NCBI GenBank assembly: GCA_020746105.1 | Contig: CM036617.1 | Location: 133,451,845 to 133,515,844, forward strand | Source: Trogon surrucura | Taxonomy: Eukaryota; Chordata; Aves; Trogoniformes; Trogonidae | Length of the DNA: 64,000 bases | Reading direction: 5' to 3' | In this document: positions 21,686 through 31,979 of the stretch, in pieces | How the letters are laid out: each line of letters opens with the position of its first letter | How positions within the stretch are numbered: position 1 is the first letter of the stretch | Position numbers and translations under genes: made by a program | Notes under the pieces: generated by a model | The model's input: only the letters and a program-made list of their open reading frames with translations | What the model was told of the DNA's origin: nothing | Database searches by the model: none

Positions 21686-22009
21686 TTGCCTATATTTGGG
21701 ATAGCAATTTCTAGACCACGCATGCGCTCTGGGCTAAGGGGCGTAGACCTTTGCAGACCCCCATTCTCTTGGCGAAGGCGCAGCGGCTGTAACGCAGTTA
21801 CAAAAAGACAAATTATCATGGATAGCGAGGTGATTGCTCTGTATGTTTTGGCTGGGATAACACTTGTTGCGGCATTTGTTTTGATGGTTTTTACTTGTTT
21901 GGTGTGGCGTTGCGGTGATCATTTTAGAGAATGTTGCGAGTTATATTGTTCTGATGAACAACAACCACCTGCCCCGCCCCCTTCCCCAGTATTAGAAGCA
22001 CACTTATAA
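21686..22009 (+). CDS. ERV small open frame: one-pass membrane protein candidate
   Basis: An uninterrupted frame between pol and env. From the internal ATG at 21818 it encodes 63 residues. A short acidic start (MDSEV) is followed by a ~24-residue hydrophobic segment (about residues 6-29), then a Cys-rich juxtamembrane part (WRCGDHFRECCELYC) and a Pro-rich tail. The layout is that of a small type I or III membrane protein. I do not recognise the family, and no standard gammaretrovirus gene occupies this place. It stays open while neighbouring gag and pol are broken. Translation and function are inferred only. Confidence 0.5.
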   Translation: MPIFGIAISRPRMRSGLRGVDLCRPPFSWRRRSGCNAVTKRQIIMDSEVIALYVLAGITLVAAFVLMVFTCLVWRCGDHFRECCELYCSDEQQPPAPPPSPVLEAHL

Positions 22010-22436
22010 ACCTAGAATATTTGGTGTCGTTAAGACATGTTTTGATAGTTGTATTTGCTTAAGTTTTGATATGTTATGGTTAGAACATTTAATGGTTTTG
22101 TAGTTAAATAGTTGGTGTTGTTAATGTAGTAGTTAAATGTCGGAACCGCGTTTTGGAATCAGATCATGGAAAAGAATGGACTGAGCAATATATGAGCAGA
22201 CACGTGCTGGAACGCAAGATGGAGGACACTCGGCAAACAAGGATGAAGATGGAAGAGCGTTGGCGTTACAGAATGATGGACTGATAAGAAGATAAAGATG
22301 AAGAAAGTGGAAAGTGTGGACTTTTGGAAAGGATTTTTGGGTATATCAAAAGATAAGATACTGTTACTTGTAATACATTTTGGATTTTCTTATGAAGTCG
22401 ATCTAAGCTTGCATTGTGCATGTGCGATTGCTTCTC

Positions 22437-22543
22437 TTTTGTTTGTTTTTGTTTTGTTTTGTTTTGTTTTTCTTTTTCTTTCCTTTCTTTCCCCCTTCCT
22501 CCTCTGCCTCTGTCATTCGTACCACCACTCACCATATAGAAGG
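22437..22543 (+). promoter_or_regulatory. Long pyrimidine tract and candidate splice acceptor in ERV
   Basis: About 90 bases of T and C ending CACCATATAG|AAGG. It looks like a strong 3' splice site upstream of the Cys-rich frame and env leader, suited to subgenomic mRNAs. The first TTTTG repeats are microsatellite-like. Confidence 0.4.
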
Positions 22544-22775
22544 AGCAGCAATGCCGAGCCACAGGGTACTGCCAGATTAGGAGTTCCCTGTCACTGTGCA
22601 CGAAACAAACTCCCAGAGACCTAACCTGGCATCCACGCATGCGCGCAGACCCAGGGTCTGCTCCTCAAGGCCCCCACAGTGACGGTATTAGGCGTGCGTA
22701 CCACCGCTGGTGGGAGGTGGACTTAAGCAAACGAGTTCTTGGAATATGCAAAAGATTAAGATACAGAAACAATAA

Positions 22776-23051
22776 ATGGACTCTAAAATTCAAATAGTAC
22801 AGATAGAAAACTTTGGAGAATTAGCAGGATATGAGTACCCCATAAATGACGATTTTTGAGTGAGATGCGTTATATCAAATTGTGACTGTTACCCATTTAT
22901 ATGTTTTAAATGTATAGTGTGCCAGGAGAAGTGGTGGTGCCATCGTCAAAACGGAATGCCCCATTGTGGGGTCTGTGATAATTGTTACAATTTGGAAAGA
23001 AAAGCCACTGAATGGGCTTTAAAAATTAGAGTATTAAAAAGAGAAATATGA
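22776..23051 (+). pseudogene. ERV Cys/His-rich small protein frame with one in-frame TGA
   Basis: An ATG at 22776 opens a frame with an acidic, aromatic N-terminal part of 27 codons. It meets TGA at 22857-22859, then stays open for a further 63 codons. The second part is rich in Cys, with pairs (CFKC, CGVC, CDNC) and the aromatic stretch EKWWCHRQNG, ending in a short basic helix-like tail. The pattern suggests a metal-binding fold. Its position before env and its acidic-then-Cys-rich layout recall transactivators of complex retroviruses, but I see no alignable similarity. The TGA probably replaces TGG by mutation. No function is established. Confidence 0.45.
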
Positions 23052-23418
23052 ATTGAAGACCAAAAACTGGTGGGAATTGTTCGCCTATGGAATAAACCCA
23101 GACAGGTTTTGTTTCCATGCTAACAAACCGATCCTGTTAAAATTACAAATACTCAAGGTGTGTTGTCGAAGGGCCTTGAGGGAAGTTAAGTGTAATCTCC
23201 CTTTGGTCAGGGATTGCAATTTGACAGCATATGTACAAAGAAACATTAAAAAGAAACACCAGGGGCCTCCTGAAGAACACCCCTGCTGCCGAGAAGATGG
23301 AACGCCCCGTGGCTCGAAGCAACCGAGTCGACGGGCGAGGCAGAGGAGTGCGAGACAGTGGAGGCAAAACCCTGAGTGGAACTGTGCCCATATCTTGGCC
23401 GAACTACCCCAATGTTAA
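23038..23418 (+). other. ERV Arg-rich frame overlapping the env leader
   Basis: Open for about 125 codons without an ATG at its start, so if used it would need splicing. Near its C-terminal end it has an Arg/Lys/Gln cluster (SKQPSRRARQRSARQWRQ) of the kind found in RNA-binding or nuclear-localising peptides. It overlaps the env leader frame in another phase, so part of its composition may be forced by the overlap. Confidence 0.35.
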
Positions 23419-23605
23419 AACCATTCGAAACCACCCACAAATTATAAGAGGCTCAAATTTAATTCGAACTAATGTCAAATGGAGACTCCAGACTTCCTGG
23501 CTCACTGTACTAACACTGTTAATGTTAATACTAGAAGTACAAACCTCACACCAACCATTCAAGTTGTCTTTAATCAAATGGGAAGACCAAACCGTATATT
23601 GTTAA
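23231..23605 (+). pseudogene. env: ERV env leader and signal peptide region
   Basis: A 124-codon frame from ATG 23231. It has a long basic leader, then a hydrophobic core (SWLTVLTLLMLILEV), then QTSHQPF, which looks like the start of a surface subunit. The frame ends soon after, because surface and most transmembrane sequence is deleted. Confidence 0.55.
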
Positions 23606-23775
23606 CCCTAAAATTAATATTCGAACCATGTATTTTTAATAAATTAATTGCCATTGTTAGAAGCCGCTTAGAAGCTGCTCACTTAATGCTTGTAAAGGCC
23701 AAATATGAGCAATTACCAAACCAAGATGAGTTAGCTGAAACCTTTATATTAAGTAGACGAGTTGCAATGCTTTAA
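23600..23775 (+). pseudogene. env: ERV env transmembrane-subunit tail
   Basis: It reads PCIFNKLIAIVRSRLEAA, a gamma-type env cytoplasmic-tail signature, followed by YEQLPNQDE. It is in a different frame from the env leader, so a large deletion lies between them. The fusion peptide and heptad region are absent. Confidence 0.65.
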
Positions 23776-23791
23776 TGAACAAAATAAATGA

Positions 23792-23809
23792 AGAGAAAAA
23801 GGGGGGAAT
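23792..23809 (+). promoter_or_regulatory. Polypurine tract of ERV
   Basis: An A/G-only run (AGAGAAAAAGGGGGGAA) directly before the 3' LTR, serving as the plus-strand primer site. Confidence 0.8.
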
Positions 23810-24340
23810 TGTAATAGAGGCTGCACAATGTTTGTTCATGAAAGCTACCTGATAAGGAAGTGATAAATCTCGTGGAATGCTAAGGAGTGATAGACCTTGT
23901 AGAATGCTAGGGAGTGACAGACCTTGTGGAATGCTACAGTGTGTGAGGGTGCAAACTGCAGTATCTGGCCAAAGAACTTATCCAAATAGGGGGGAGGGAA
24001 GGGGAATTTTACGACTATAAGAACTAATTAGCAGGCCACCTGATGAAGATGATGAGCCTTCCTCTTCAACGACCACCAGGAGGAAGAAAAAGACCCCCTA
24101 GCAACAACAGAAGCATGCGCAGACTACCAGTAACGACGTGGTACCCGGAAATACCACCTAGAGCTTATAGACTATAAAAATCACGGTCTCGTCGCTAACG
24201 GTTGCGAGCCGTTGGAGGTGCTGAGGCCCCCGGCCGCCCAGCGCTGTTTTGCTTATCACTGCTTGCTGATTATCTTAATTGGTAATAAAAACTTTGACTA
24301 TGGTCTCAACCCGGAGTTTGAGTCCCGTCAATTTATAACA
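23810..24340 (+). repeat. 3' LTR
   Basis: 531 bp, like the 5' LTR. Reading the two side by side I find one substitution (CTAGGGAG versus CTAAGGAG near position 75). Contains the same TATA and AATAAA. Confidence 0.93.
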
Positions 24341-24344
24341 CGGT
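24341..24344. repeat. ERV target-site duplication, right (CGGT)
   Basis: Matches 17023-17026. Confidence 0.85.
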
Positions 24345-27300
24345 GACTTGTCCAACCTGCCGTTCCCCCCCAGCTTCCCAGCATTTCTGGGTGAATTTGA
24401 TAAATACAACCCTAAATGTAACAGTGGTGGGTATTGCCTACTGGACGGACCTCCTGCACTGGTTAGGGGGGACATGGTAAGAAGCATAAAAGAGAACAGG
24501 GAAGAAGGATTTCTTCCCCCTGGTATCACCTCTCTCCTCTATGGAGAGCAAATAAATGCTCTGCTGGGGCTTTGGGCAGGCAGAGTTCCGCTGGGTTTGT
24601 GAGCAGAGCGGGGATGGAGGCTCAGGCTCTTCACTGGGGCAGTTTCCTGCCCATCGGCCAAGTTTGCTAATGGGAGCCCCACCACGGAGCCGATATATTC
24701 TGTCGTTGGTTCGCTACTAGGTGGCTCAGGAAGCACCACCGCTGAGACATGCTTTCCAGCAGGTTTTTGAGCCGTGGAGGGCGGGATGGGGCAGCCGTTC
24801 ACGTGGGCAGCTCCTGGTGGGACATGCCAATGGAGGTTCTCGGGCCCGAGCTGTTAACGGAAGGATGTTACCCAACTTGTCTTCATCAGTGTTGTCTTGT
24901 GTGAGACATGCACAGGCTTCTGGACAGGTGTCTGAGCAAACCTGCTCTTCTCCTGGACCTGGAAGAATGAAAACGTATACCCTCCTCTGCGCATGGGAGG
25001 AAGGGTGTGATGCAAATCACCTTCACAAAGGGGGTGCTTTCTGACTGAGCTTCCCTTGCGTCCCACACTTGCGTCACCACAACAGGCTGCAGCAGCAACT
25101 CTCACACAGCGTGTGGAGCTTGAGATTTGGAGCTCAGGTACATGTGCAGGGCGGGTGTGTGTGGGGGGTCTGCCCAGCAAACTGAGCGCAGTCGGTCTGT
25201 TGCTAACAAATTATGGCAGCTGTTGGAGCCTCATTCTGTTCTGGGGTACAAATTCCTTCTAAGCAGATGCAAAGAACGAAAAGCACATAAAGAACAAGAA
25301 CCACGCAAAGGAATGAAAAACACCCAAATGTCACCATTGTCTACTGTGTGCACAGCCAGTGAATATTGTTCTCCAAACGAGAGAGCTGATGGCGACTTTC
25401 TCACACCGTGTGTGTGTGCCGATGTGATGGTGTTGGGTCATAGGCTGCACTTGATGATCTCAGAGGTCTTTTCCAGCCTCAGCAATTCTGTGATTCATGC
25501 ACAGTCTTCCGTTTGTGTCTTGCGTCATTTTCATTTCGTTCATTAAGCCCTTCTGTGCTCTCAGTGCTGTCAGCCTCACTTCAGGGGCTGCTGTGCTGGG
25601 TTTGGCCGGTAGAAATGATTCCCTGACATTAAAATTATTTGGCTACTGACACAACTGAGGTATTTTTTCTTTTAGCACTTTCTGCCATCTAGTGCCCATT
25701 TCCATTCATGCAATTAGACTCAGGAGATCACGGGTCTCAATTCGGTAGAATGTCTGAGAACTAAGCCTAGAGGCCAGAGTCAGCAGCCTGGAGAAGGGAC
25801 CCGGTTTTTCAGAAGCAGTGAGCAGCTCTCACTGGGTCACGGGGCACAATGCGGTTTCCAAAATTGTGGCCACAAGGATTTGTGTTTTCAAACTCTTTTT
25901 TTTTTTCCTTTTCTTTTTTTTTACTTTAAACCAGCTGTGCCATGGCTTTAATCAAATATTGTAACTTGCAGGCCTTACAGTTGGATTGCTTCTTACACGG
26001 CGTAATTAAAATATGAGAGGAATGCTGCACTTCAGCACAAGGGTTAAACTGGATTTGCTCCGAAAGTGCGAACGTTTAGCTTTCGCTGTAAGAGAAAAAA
26101 ATTCCACCAAGGAAAACTGGTGCTTGCCTGGATTTGCCAGCCTTCAGCACAAGGGTTAAACTAACTTGTCTGAAGAGTGTGCTCCTTGGGGTTCTGGACT
26201 TTGCTCTCCTAACCCAAAAATCATCTTCCTGGTGAGCAACAAGCGGAGGTGGCAAAACAAAGTTTTTATGCAGTAATGTCACCTGTAAGTTTTATTTGCC
26301 TGCCCTGGTAGAAGAACAACCAAGCAAACACAGTAACAAGAGAATTGTGGTATTTCCCCCAAGGTGTTCACGCAGCCCTTTTGTCTCAGCACACATGGAG
26401 CCACTGGCCTGTCTACCTTTCCACAGCGGTCTCGACTACCTTCATGTTTGATGAGGGAGGGTACTGACGTACTTCACATCAGATGCATGTTCTTGCACAC
26501 GGGATCTGGGAAGAGGGAAACGAATTCTGCAACATAACTCCACCCCCTCCCTCCAGGCTGCCGAGGGGGGCTTTTTCTCTTGTCAACAAATAGCTCCTCT
26601 AATGACTCTTACTTCAATGTTTCCAGCATGGATGGAGAGGAACCAGCCATGCCTTGCCAAACCAGGAGCATTCATGCCAGCTTTTGGGGGAGTGGGACAA
26701 ATGTCAAGAGTAATGAAGTGTTGTGAACTGCTGTGCTCTCTGCTGAAGACCTCACTATTTTTCTTCCACCCTTCTTGTACTAGGTGTCCTCTCTTGAAGA
26801 TGGGTCAGAAGGCAAACAATCTAGTAGGTGGCCTATAGGGGCCAAAACCTATCCAATTTATCCATTTGCCTTTGTGTCTCGGAGTCCAGGCCTGTACATC
26901 TTCCTCAGCCAGTCATCTACTGGCAAACACTCTTCAGCTACTCACCCACTGCTGGAATCCCGTTACCACATCGGGGGGCTATTCCTCCATCACTTAACTC
27001 CTCCATTTCTCCTTGTTTCATTTGCTTTGTACCAGGCTCACCAGTACCGTCACGACTGGTGCAATGCTCTGTATAGGTGTGAGGCAGATTAATGTGGCGA
27101 AGCACAACACCGACTAAGGTGTGAAAGGGTTAGCCATGTATGCCATGTGGAATATTACAGCAGCAACACATTGTTAAGGATACAACTACTAGCAACATAA
27201 TCAATCATGGATACATCTCATTGTGCTCTCGCAATATTCTCCGGGGGAGGGATTTACAGGCCATTCTCCCTGCTTCACCAAAGCAGGCAGGCTGGAGGTA

Positions 27301-28021
27301 AAGCCACCTCAGCTGGAGGAAACCAGCACGAACCTATTAGCTTGGTCTAGTGCAATGGAGTCTATAAAGAGTATTGTCCAATATTTTCCTGCTGGGCAGA
27401 AAGGAGAGATCGGGACATTACTAAATATAAATAGCAGGGCGCTCTGTCACATTAAATACTTTACATGTTCACACCCTTGGCTGTACACAGCATGCAGGAC
27501 GTTGGGGGCTTTTTTACTTTCCCCACGATCGTGCTTTCCCCAAGTGAAACCGTGTACCTTGCTTTTGTAGAGCTGAGAGACCTGATGAACATGGTTACAG
27601 ATCACATATAGTGGATAAAGAGGGAATATTATACATAGTGGGAAAGAGGAATATTATACATAAACGTAAAAGCAGAGTATAGTGGAATTGCCTAGTGCCT
27701 CCCATAGTCAGCCGAGTTGCAGTCTGGCAGGAAAAACTTAGGGAGGCAAGGCAGCGTGCGGACTTCTGCTTAAGCCCCACCAGAGGCAATCTTGACTTGT
27801 CCTGCTGAGATGTCCTGGTTTCAGTAAAGCGAAAGCAAATTCTGTCCAAGGCTCCCCAGACACAGTCCTTCCTCTGGAGGTGCATCCCTCTGTGGGCTCT
27901 GACAAGGAGGGTGTGGTGGGGCTGTGTCATAGGAGTGTGTCTTTGTTGTCTTTCCCGTTGAGAAGCAAGAGGTGAGCAAGTTCCTCTTGGGGGCTGGTGT
28001 GCTTTTCACAATCTTCTTTCG
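24345..28021 (-). other. CASR 3' UTR and downstream sequence
   Basis: Lies after the CASR stop on its strand. A minus-strand AATAAA at 26296-26291 is a possible poly(A) signal. A degraded CR1 tail lies at 25428-25497. A ~20-bp motif, TTCAGCACAAGGGTTAAACT, occurs twice near 26033 and 26142. No other gene recognised. Confidence 0.5.
25428..25497 (+). mobile_element. CR1 3' tail fragment
   Basis: TTGATGATCTCAGAGGTC followed by TTTTCCAGCCT and ATTCTGTGATTC: an eroded CR1 3' end. Confidence 0.65.
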
Positions 28022-29466
28022 TTAGAAATGTAGCGTGTTCTCTGTGACAGAGCCACCTCCAGTGCCTATAAAATTTCGGGAGTTAGCCGACAATGGCAGA
28101 GAAGGCTCCGCCTCAGAGCTTGGTACCTCTTCCTTGGTGTCTCCCACCATGGATTCCTGCGAGCTGCTCTCTGGGCTGGAAGCTGCCTGGAAGCTGGGCT
28201 CAATGCTGAGGGGCTCGTTGATCTGCAGAGGAAGCAGGGCCCGGTGCCGCATCAGGCTGTCGTCGCTGTTCCGGGCCTCCAGGGAATTCCTGTGCTTAGT
28301 GTTCCTGTTGGCCATGCCGTTCTTCTGCGGCTCCTCGAAGCTCAGCGACAGGGTGGCGGTGCTGCTCCCGAAGCTGACTTTTTGCTTGCACCCACGCTGC
28401 TGCTGCCGCTGCCGCTCAGCGGAGGCTGGTAGGGGAAAAGGGTCCTCGTGGTTGCTCTTGCTGCTGATGGAGGAGGAAGGGGTGGAGCCCCTCAGGCTGT
28501 TGGAGCGCTTGCATGACACGTTGCTCCGTCTCAGCGTGGCCCGGGCCGCCACCTTGAAAGCGTGGGCAGCTGTGCTGCAGCGCACCTCCTCGATTGTGTT
28601 GCGGGAGGGCTTGAAGAGGATGATGTAGGCTTTGTTGAAGAAGATGCAGGCCAGGAGCCCAAAGCTGGCAGCCAGTATCGCAATCACCTCCACAGCAGAG
28701 ACGAACTTGCCATAAGTGCTGGCGCAAGCAGGGATGAAGGAGATCCACACGATGAAGAATATCAGCATGCTGAAGGTGATGAACTTGGCCTCGTTAAAAT
28801 TCTCAGGCAGCTTTCGAGACTTGAAGGCAAAGAAGAAGCAGATAGCTGCCAGGAGGCAGGTGTAGCCAATGAGGAAGCCGAGCGCCATCAGGGAGCCTTC
28901 ATGGCAGGTGATGAAGATAATCTTATCCTCCAGCTCATGGTTTTGGTAACTGGATGGCGGGGCTGTGTAGAGCCAAATTACACAGATTACAATCTGCACA
29001 AACGTGCACAAGAAGACCAGGAGGAACTGAAGGTTGAGGCCCCACCACTTTCGGTGCAGGCTCATGGGGATCTTTGCCTTGAAGACCAGCAGGACACGGT
29101 TGGTTTTCACCAGGATGCAGGAGATGCAGAGGACAAAACTGATGCCGAAAGCCGGCTGCCGCAGTCGGCAAGTCCAGTTCTGGGGCTCACGAATGAAGAA
29201 CAATGAGCTGGAGAAGCAGCAGAGCAAGGAGAAGAGAAGGAGGTAGGAGAGCTCCCGGTTTGTGGCTTTGACGATGGGCGTGTTGCGAAATTTGGTGAAG
29301 ACTCCCAGGACAAAAGAAGTCAGGAAAATTCCCAGCACAGCAAAGAGAGTCAGAGCGATCCCAAAGGGCTCGGTCCAGGACAGAAACTCTATCTGTTTGG
29401 GGATGCAGGATGTGTGGTTTTCATTGGACCAGTAATCCTCGGGGCACTTGTCACAGGCACTTGCAT
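28022..29466 (-). CDS. CASR: Calcium-sensing receptor, terminal exon
   Basis: The last exon of this class C GPCR, which senses extracellular Ca2+ at the plasma membrane. It starts after a TTTTTCAG acceptor in phase 1 and codes about 480 residues. In order: the end of the cysteine-rich domain ([18 protein letters not shown]), seven transmembrane helices ([16 protein letters not shown] in the first, [17 protein letters not shown] in the sixth), the extracellular loop acidic motif [14 protein letters not shown], and a long cytoplasmic tail. The tail holds the ATLRRS phosphorylation site that in mammals tunes Gq coupling, and ends TENTLHF-stop. The open frame is undamaged. Oddly, exons 1-6 should lie at higher coordinates on this strand, but that space holds stefins and MIX23. 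Inversion of the 18 kb spacer, a misassembly or an exon duplication could explain this. Confidence 0.95.
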
Positions 29467-29693
29467 CTGAAAAAGAAGTGACAGAGAGAAGGAAGGTTTG
29501 TCAGAATGAAGGACAGAAGAATTAGGAGGTGTTTCCACAAAGTTGTGACTCCCAGCCTGGTTTAAAACAAGACCACACCTTCTGAGTTTTCTTACTTCTG
29601 GGTTTTCTTACCTCCTCTCTGCTTCTCCACCCTCCAAACACACCACAGCCCTCTGCTGCTCCACAGGACTCACTTGGTTTTTGTGCTTTGCAG

Positions 29694-29822
29694 GTCCACG
29701 TTGGCAATGATGAGTTCGTGCACCTGCGGGAGTTCAGGAGCCTTCCCCACAAGGACAAGCCGCTGAGTCTCCACAGCTACCAGAGCAGCAAGGCGCAGCA
29801 CGATGAGCTGGCTTTTTTCTAG
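29694..29822 (+). CDS. Spare cystatin-B-like exon 3 (arm 2 copy)
   Basis: Intact 129-bp terminal exon after a CTTTGCAG acceptor. It reads HLREFRSLPHKDKP where the arm 1 exon has [14 protein letters not shown]. No exon 1 or 2 precedes it on this strand as drawn. It would become the exon 3 in use if the spacer were inverted. The Val-to-Glu change falls in a core beta strand and might weaken folding. Confidence 0.85.
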   Translation, partial: VHVGNDEFVHLREFRSLPHKDKPLSLHSYQSSKAQHDELAFF

Positions 29823-30667
29823 AGAGCTCATTGTGTGCGTTTTCCTAACGATTTCTTACGTGCGTTTCCTGTAGGCTGCAAAATGTTGATTCCTGTGCCA
29901 ACAAAGGAGAAAAGAAAGTGTCTTTCTTTAATCTTAATGCTGGGTTGGGGGAGAAAATCCTCAATTCGTTTTGTGCCACTCCCTTACTGAGCAGTGTCTA
30001 AATTTTAGAGTCACACGGCTCTTCCTTTCACCTACACTGCGCAAACCCAAGAAGCTGCGCTGACTGCGGTGCAGCTTCACTGTGGCTGAGTCCTGCTTGT
30101 GGACTTCCTTGGTCTGCAAATTGGGAGTGACACCCCTGTTATTTACAGCCGGGAGCAAGAAGAAAACTGGAATCTTTTCTGTGCTGTTTTGCAGCTGTGA
30201 GTATATCTGTCGATTTATATTGCAATGTGTGTTTTATTGGCAAAGACGTGTAGAGAGACTTCAGCTGAGGTGAACTTGAAAGCAAAAAAAGAGGATTTTA
30301 GTCTTTTAGACAAGCATTCCCTTGGTAATCGTGTTTATGCTCTTGCAGCAGTAGGGTATAGTGACCAGTAGAGGGGTGTACAGGTTTAACAAAATCAACC
30401 CCAAACTACTTGCTTCTTTTTCAGTCCTAAGGAAAAGTCCTGGCAAGGAACTTAAGCTGGACAAGCATTTCTGCAATAAATATTTCTCTTGAATTGAGAT
30501 GGCATATTTGTCTGGTGTTTCACTGTTCTCTTTACTGGTTCTCGATATTGATCATTACCTTGCTCAGAGGCTTTTTCCACGAGCGCTTTCTGTGTTCCAG
30601 ATAACCCTATGTTTGTTGTATGTTTTAATTAGAAATACTCCAATTCAACTTGGTGAGAGACATGGAA

Positions 30668-31345
30668 GATGATAATAAAGGTTTCTGTGGGTGTATCGGC
30701 AGCAAAAGGGACACTAAGGAAAACGTGGGCCCTCTGTGCTCAGTGGAGCAGGGGAGCTGCTGACAGGATGCAGAAAAGGCTGAAGCGTTCAATGTCGCCT
30801 TTGTTCTCAGCCGTTACTGGTAGGACTTGCCTTCAGGAATTTGAGGTTCTTCAAATATTTTCAAGAAGGGCCGGAAGGAGAATCTGGAGCACTTACAGGC
30901 TCATCAGCCTCACCTCAGTCCCTGCAAAGGTGATGGTGCAGGCAATCCTGGAAGCCATTTCCAAACACGTTAAGGACAAGAAGGTGAGTGGAAGTCGGCA
31001 GTACAGATTTACAAAGGGGAGCTCATGCTTAAATCAACTTGACAGCCTGCAATGATGAAGTAAATGTCTTGGCAGAAAAGACAGGAGTTATTACCTTGAG
31101 TTTAGCAAGAGTTTTCATAGTGTCTTCCATAACATCCTCACAGACAGATTGATGAAGCATGTGCTAGGCAAGTGGGCTGCAATCTAGCTGAGCTGCCATG
31201 CTCAAAAGGGTCAGCAGCAGCACAGTCCAGCTGGAGGCCGGTCCCTACTGGTGTACCCTCCTGGTCAGTATTTGGACTGGTAATGTGGAGCATCTTCATT
31301 AATGACCTGGACAGTGGGACCGAGCGCACCCGCAGCGGCTCTGCA
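30668..31345 (+). mobile_element. Old CR1 LINE fragment (arm 2)
   Basis: Mirror copy of the CR1 fragment in arm 1. A ~390-bp part gives the same translation in both arms. Confidence 0.8.
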
Positions 31346-31850
31346 GGTGACAGTGGTTTTGTAGACATTTTTTTTTTGTGGTGGTGGTAACTCCCCTCCA
31401 GCCACAAAGTGGTTTCACGGTTCAAAAAGCTGAGCATTTTCTCCAAATGTTCCTCTGTGAGAGGATGTTAGTGGTGCTAACACCAGACTTGCTGCCTTTT
31501 AAAGCTTTGTAACATGGGACTGAGCTCTTGCGGAAACTACGTTAGATGCACAAGGGCAGGACTACTCCCAAAGGCCAGGAGGCCACAGGCTGTCTTCACA
31601 CTTTGAGGAATTAAAGCATCTCACCCAGGATGCCAGGATGCAGGAAAAGGGGCAGCTGCCACATCCTTTCCAGGCACTATATACACCTGTGACAATTACA
31701 CACCCAGCCTTCGCTACAGCACAAAAACATGAACACAAGCAAAGCACGGCCCGAAACCCATTTGCACTTTTATTTTCATGCATTTATTCGCACAGGCAGG
31801 CAGAAACCACATGTAACTTGCAAAAGTGAAGCACTGTTTCTTGCCGTCTC

Positions 31851-31979
31851 TCAGAAGTAGGTCAGGGGATCTTCCCTGGTTTTGCCAGTTTGAAAAGCAG
31901 CAAGGCTGGGACCTTGGTTCTCGTAAGGAAGGCTCTGAAACACCCTCAAGTGGACATACTCATCCTCAGCAACTTGGAC
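31851..31979 (-). CDS. CSTA: Cystatin-A-like exon 3
   Basis: 42 codons, [18 protein letters not shown] to DPLTYF-stop, after a TTTCTAG acceptor. Confidence 0.9.
   Translation of the reverse strand, partial: VQVAEDEYVHLRVFQSLPYENQGPSLAAFQTGKTREDPLTYF

Larger units (their letters stand above)
17027..24340 (+). mobile_element. Endogenous retrovirus, gamma-like, defective, with paired LTRs
   Basis: A 7.3 kb provirus with two 531-bp LTRs (TG...CA), a 4-bp target duplication, a tRNA-His-type primer site and a purine tract. Interior order is matrix, late domain and capsid start, nucleocapsid remnant, RT scrap, second nucleocapsid remnant, protease, integrase core, a stretch of small open frames, env leader, env tail. 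Most of RT, all of RNase H and most of env are missing. The LTRs show one difference by eye, so integration is recent. The damage therefore probably predates the last integration, and the element was copied using proteins supplied in trans. Gag and env motifs point to gammaretrovirus-like (class I) elements. Confidence 0.93.

Noticed and set aside
22266..22640. Minus-strand frame of 124 codons inside the ERV
   Set aside because: It is the antisense of the pyrimidine tract (Lys/Gln-rich low complexity).
22857..22859. In-frame TGA in the ERV Cys-rich frame as a selenocysteine codon
   Set aside because: No SECIS-like element was seen, and a TGG-to-TGA change is the simpler explanation.
28035..28628. 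Plus-strand open frame of 197 codons opposite CASR
   Set aside because: It is the antisense shadow of the CASR cytoplasmic tail; the minus-strand reading is an unambiguous receptor.
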